Part shown: piece after piece, positions 60,911-64,000 of the stretch
Position numbering within the stretch: the first letter of the stretch is position 1
Layout of the letters: each line of letters begins with the position of its first letter
Origin: Limnoglobus roseus
Lineage (GTDB): Bacteria > Planctomycetota > Planctomycetia > Gemmatales > Gemmataceae
Length of the DNA stretch: 64,000 bases
Direction of reading: 5' to 3'
Assembly: GCF_008254045.1 (NCBI RefSeq)
Contig: NZ_CP042425.1
Coordinates: forward strand, 2,790,001 to 2,854,000
Program-made: the position numbers and the translations under genes
Notes under the pieces: generated by a model
Seen by the model: the letters and a program-made list of their open reading frames with translations, nothing else
The model's database searches: none
Told to the model about the DNA's origin: nothing

Positions 60911-62857
60911 TCACACCGTCTTCAGCCATCGGCGGACGACCTGGAGTTCGTCGGCGGCGTCGATCACCCCATCGCTGTTGAAGTCGAATGCCGCGTCGTA
61001 GCGCGGCGTGCCGGCCGTCGAGCCGAGGGCATCGTGCAGCATCCACCGGGCTTCGCGGTTGTACGCCCGGTCGCCGTCCAAGTCGCCGAACAGTCGCGTG
61101 AACCCGGCGGTCGCGTCGGCTGCCATCGCCGTGCCGTTCAGGCCCCACACCTTCGCGGCGTTCACTCGCAGCGTGTACACGCCGTCGGCGACTGACCCGC
61201 CGATCGCCGTCGGTCCGGTGAACGTCACCGTCGCCACGGTCTTTCCGCCGACGACCACGGCCTGCACTGCGATCGGGACGGCCCCGCCGTCCGCGCCGAC
61301 GACGGTGACGGCGTTCGTCCCCAGTGCCACGACTTGGTCGAACGAAACGGTGACCTTCGTCACCATCGACCGCTGGGCGGCCCCGTCGTTGACGACCACG
61401 CCGGTGACGGTCGGTGTAGGGCCGGCGGGCGGCGCTGGTGGGGCGACCGGCGGGGCCGGCGGCACCACGTCCCACTTCCACAGTTCCGGCCGTTGCACGT
61501 CGGTGCGGCCGGGGAAGTAGATCGACCCGTTGAAGTACGCCCCGGTCGCCGTCGCGCCGGTCATCGTGATCTGGTCGCCGACCGCGTTGGCAATCGGTAG
61601 TTCGTTCGGCCGGCGGGGCGGCAGGCCGTTCGTGTCCACCCAGGCCGTGCCGCCCGGCGTGCCGTCGGTGCGGAACACGCGGCCGGTCTGCCACTCCTGG
61701 AACAGAAAGAAGCCCGGCGCGGCACCGTCCGCCGGGACGTAGGCGGCGAAGATCCACCCGGCGGTCGGGGCACCGGCCGGCACGGGGAGCGGCCGCGTGC
61801 CGGCCGCCGTGCCGTCGCTCAGCCAGTACGCCGGCAGGCTGGTCTGCGAGTAGGTCGCGAGCAAGGCCGTGCCGCCGTAGTTGGTGGCGGCGTACAGGTT
61901 GCCCGCCCCCGCCGGCAGGTCGAACTTCTTCGTGCCGGCGGCCGTGCCGTCCGTCACCCACAGGCCCACGTCGGATGGCTTCGGGTAGCTGTTCGAATCG
62001 ACGCGGAAGAACCCCTTCCCGCCGACGGCGAACAGGTTCGAGACGTACAGGTTGTACGGGGTGGCGTCGAACGCCTTGAGCAACTGCCGGGCGTTTCCGC
62101 CGTCGCCGACCCAGACCGACGCCGTCGAGCCGTTGGTCGGGGTACTGCCGAAGACGAACCGGCCGGGGCTGATTTCCACGCCCGTGTCGAGCGTCACCCC
62201 GTTGGCCGTCAGGTTTTGCTGCTGCGGCCGTGTGCCGGCCGTCGTGCCGTCCGTCTGCCACACGACCGTCCGGCCGTCGCTCGCCTGCCACGTCAGCACG
62301 ACGGCGTCGTCCGTCGTCCGGATCGCCGGGCTAATCGGCGGGCCGATGCCGAGGGTCGTGCCGAAGTCCTTCAGCAGCGTGTTCGTCGTGCCGTCGGTCT
62401 TCCACCAGGCGATCCGGTTCGTACTGAGGTCGCGCGTCACATAGAAGAGGTTCCCCTCCCAGCCGACGGTCTCTTGCCCGCCGTCGGCGAGTACGCCGGC
62501 AAGAGGGGCCGCCTTGAACGTCCCGCCAGCCGTGCCGTTCGACCGCCACAGGGCCGCCCCGCCGCCGTCGTCCGCGGTGAAGAAGACGATCCCGTTGCCG
62601 GCCGCGAAGAAGGCCGTCGGGTTCGACCCGCCGAGGCCGGCGCGGACGTCCTTGACCATCCGCGTGCCGGCGGCCGTGCCGTCGGTGGCGTACAGTTCGT
62701 ACCCGTGCCCGTTGTCGGCGGAAAAGAACAGGGTCTGGCCCGATGGGGTGATGTTCTGCGGGTACGACCCCCACACCCCGGGCATGATGTCGGCGAATTG
62801 TGTCGCGGCGGGCGTGTCACGGGCTTCCAATTGTTGAACGGCAAGGCGCGGCGGCAT
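60911..62857 (-). CDS. ELWxxDGT-repeat exoprotein with Ig-like and dockerin-like ends
   Basis: 648 residues from ATG 62857. No classical signal peptide; the N-terminus MPPRLAVQQLEARDTPAA carries the LExRxxP leader seen on planctomycete surface proteins. About seven repeats of the ELWxTDGTxxGT kind follow (YELYATDGTAAGTRMVKDVR, LWVTDGTAAGTKKFDLPAGA, FRTDGTPGGTAWVDTNGLPP), a beta-propeller-like array. Then a Pro-rich link, an Ig-like domain (VTGVVVNDGAAQRSMVTKVT...) and a C-terminal paired Ca-binding region (GDLDGDRAYNREARWMLHDA, FDFNSDGVIDAADELQVVRR) of the dockerin/EF-hand type. Likely exported to the cell surface. Intact. Confidence 0.85.
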   Translation of the reverse strand: MPPRLAVQQLEARDTPAATQFADIMPGVWGSYPQNITPSGQTLFFSADNGHGYELYATDGTAAGTRMVKDVRAGLGGSNPTAFFAAGNGIVFFTADDGGGAALWRSNGTAGGTFKAAPLAGVLADGGQETVGWEGNLFYVTRDLSTNRIAWWKTDGTTNTLLKDFGTTLGIGPPISPAIRTTDDAVVLTWQASDGRTVVWQTDGTTAGTRPQQQNLTANGVTLDTGVEISPGRFVFGSTPTNGSTASVWVGDGGNARQLLKAFDATPYNLYVSNLFAVGGKGFFRVDSNSYPKPSDVGLWVTDGTAAGTKKFDLPAGAGNLYAATNYGGTALLATYSQTSLPAYWLSDGTAAGTRPLPVPAGAPTAGWIFAAYVPADGAAPGFFLFQEWQTGRVFRTDGTPGGTAWVDTNGLPPRRPNELPIANAVGDQITMTGATATGAYFNGSIYFPGRTDVQRPELWKWDVVPPAPPVAPPAPPAGPTPTVTGVVVNDGAAQRSMVTKVTVSFDQVVALGTNAVTVVGADGGAVPIAVQAVVVGGKTVATVTFTGPTAIGGSVADGVYTLRVNAAKVWGLNGTAMAADATAGFTRLFGDLDGDRAYNREARWMLHDALGSTAGTPRYDAAFDFNSDGVIDAADELQVVRRWLKTV

Positions 62858-63156
62858 TCAGGGAACCTCATTGGGGTCCGGGCGAGCGGGCCGGGAGGGT
62901 AATCTGTACACGCCGCGGTGTCCAGGCGGCTTGCCGTCCGGCGGCACGTTACCTCCGCCCCGCCTGGAATTCAACGCGCGGCCCGTCGTCGTTGTCCCCT
63001 CCTCGCCTTTGGAATCCTGCTGATCGTGTTCGGCGTGCTGGTCGGGGCGTCTCGCACAACGCCGGCGAGAGTGGGCACAGATCGCGGGCCGGGAACAGGT
63101 GCAGCCACAAGCCCGGCCAACGGGTATGATCGTGGCGACCACCCCGGAGGAGTCGC

Positions 63157-64000
63157 ATGGTCCCGGCCTTGCTGTTTGCGCTCGCGGTGTCGTCACCGCG
63201 GTTGGACGCCGAGGGCGTGCCGCTGCCGGCCGAGGTGCTGCACCGCGTCGGATCGGCCCGCTACCGCTACCCGGCGTGGCTGTCGGCCCCCGTGATCTCG
63301 GCCGACGGCACGCGGTTGTACACGCACGCCGGCAACGACCGCATCGTCGTGTGGGAAGCGGCGACGGGGCGGGTGCTGAACGAGTTCAAGGTTCCGGCCA
63401 TCGGGCGGTACGTGAATTCGACGAAGGTCGATGACCAGTCGCAGACGTTGCGGTTCGACGCCCGACTGCACCGCCGGATCGAACTGCGGCCATCCGGCCA
63501 ACTCCGCGTGATCGACGCCGCGTTCGGCGACCTCCATGTCTGCACACTCGATCCGACCACCGGCGGGGTGGACATGAACCTTGCCCTCGAACTCCCACTC
63601 TGGCATGCCGCCGAACTCACCCGCGACGATCGCCGGCTGGCCGTCGCGATCTTCGACGTGACGCGGCAGGTGAGTCTCGACGTGGAACAACACTACTTGA
63701 AGGTGTACGACACGGCGACGCAGAAAGTCGTCTACGAGGTGCCGGTCGCCAAGCGCCTCCACAACTTCTCCTTCAGCCCCGACGACAAGTGGCTGGCCGT
63801 CGCGGACGAGGAATCGTTCCGCCTGCTGGACGCGGCCACCGGGCGCCTCGTGCGGGTGCTTCGCTGCCGGGCGAACGAGGTCGTGCCCGACTTCCAATTC
63901 GGCCCCGATTCCAAGTCGGTGGCCGGCTTCGCCCGCACGGGAACCGCGACCGAGCGGCTGACGGTGTGGGACACGGCCACCGGGGCCGTGAGACGGGAAC
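63157..64000 (+). CDS. WD40-like repeat protein, 3' end outside window
   Basis: ATG 63157 (CGGAGGAG upstream); open to the window edge (281 codons). Short signal-like start (MVPALLFALAVSSPRLDAEG). WD40-type strands: PVISADGTRLYTHAGNDRIV, VWEAATGRVLNEF, FSFSPDDKWLAVADEESFRL, LDAATGRLVRVLR, VWDTATGAVRRE. Such repeats form protein-interaction propellers; in Gemmataceae they are extremely common. The remaining part lies beyond the window, so a fused domain cannot be excluded. Confidence 0.8.
   Translation, partial: MVPALLFALAVSSPRLDAEGVPLPAEVLHRVGSARYRYPAWLSAPVISADGTRLYTHAGNDRIVVWEAATGRVLNEFKVPAIGRYVNSTKVDDQSQTLRFDARLHRRIELRPSGQLRVIDAAFGDLHVCTLDPTTGGVDMNLALELPLWHAAELTRDDRRLAVAIFDVTRQVSLDVEQHYLKVYDTATQKVVYEVPVAKRLHNFSFSPDDKWLAVADEESFRLLDAATGRLVRVLRCRANEVVPDFQFGPDSKSVAGFARTGTATERLTVWDTATGAVRRE

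Overview
The window is GC-rich and looks like a planctomycete chromosome, most likely Gemmataceae. Evidence: an ECF sigma factor followed by a Ser/Thr kinase with TPR repeats, a sigma factor fused to WD40-like repeats, ELWxxDGT-repeat and LRR proteins, a TIGR03067-type protein, N-terminal LExRxxP leaders, a small paralogous family starting MTExxW, and planctomycete-type tyrosine integrases. This assignment is by recognition only; no search was run.

Layout. (1) 1-10.0 kb is ordinary, intact chromosome: a leftward type IV pilus/type II secretion ATPase operon (pilB, pilT, second GspE/PilB), then rightward genes for a PhoD-like phosphatase, a TPR lipoprotein, a Tat-exported beta-propeller, a small membrane protein and an AlkD-like DNA glycosylase, ending at tRNA-Ser(GGA). 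(2) 10.06-57.56 kb is a probable integrative island of about 47.5 kb. The 3' end of tRNA-Ser (10064-10086) is repeated with one mismatch at 57540-57562, and a broken tyrosine integrase sits beside the tRNA. The island holds two IS630-type elements, an IS66-type, an IS3-type and a decayed ISAs1-type transposase, two phage terminase-like genes and at least fifteen frameshifted or truncated genes. Intact cargo includes a 2OG-Fe(II) oxygenase beside the methyltransferase half of Ada, an ECF sigma/kinase pair, an FHA-GGDEF protein, a precursor-peptide-like cassette, a SAP/PD-(D/E)XK nuclease candidate, an OLD-family nuclease and many small hypothetical proteins. (3) 57.6-64 kb carries more integrase debris, then flank-like genes: a small membrane protein, a secretin-like periplasmic protein, a coiled-coil protein, a large ELWxxDGT/Ca-binding-repeat exoprotein and a partial WD40-like protein.

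Best candidate for an undescribed system: 19289-22578. An 84-residue peptide with a conserved-looking leader and eight GSxK repeats is followed by a strong hairpin with a T tract, then a small ParB-like protein, then an 858-residue PqqD / M50 site-2 protease / HlyD fusion. I read this as a possible peptide maturation and export cassette; the function is inference. Second candidate: 30212-32068, a single-gene nuclease with TerB-like, SAP and PD-(D/E)XK-like parts.

Many single-base frameshifts fall inside the island while both flanks are nearly clean. Real decay is the simplest reading, but homopolymer sequencing errors cannot be excluded for individual cases.
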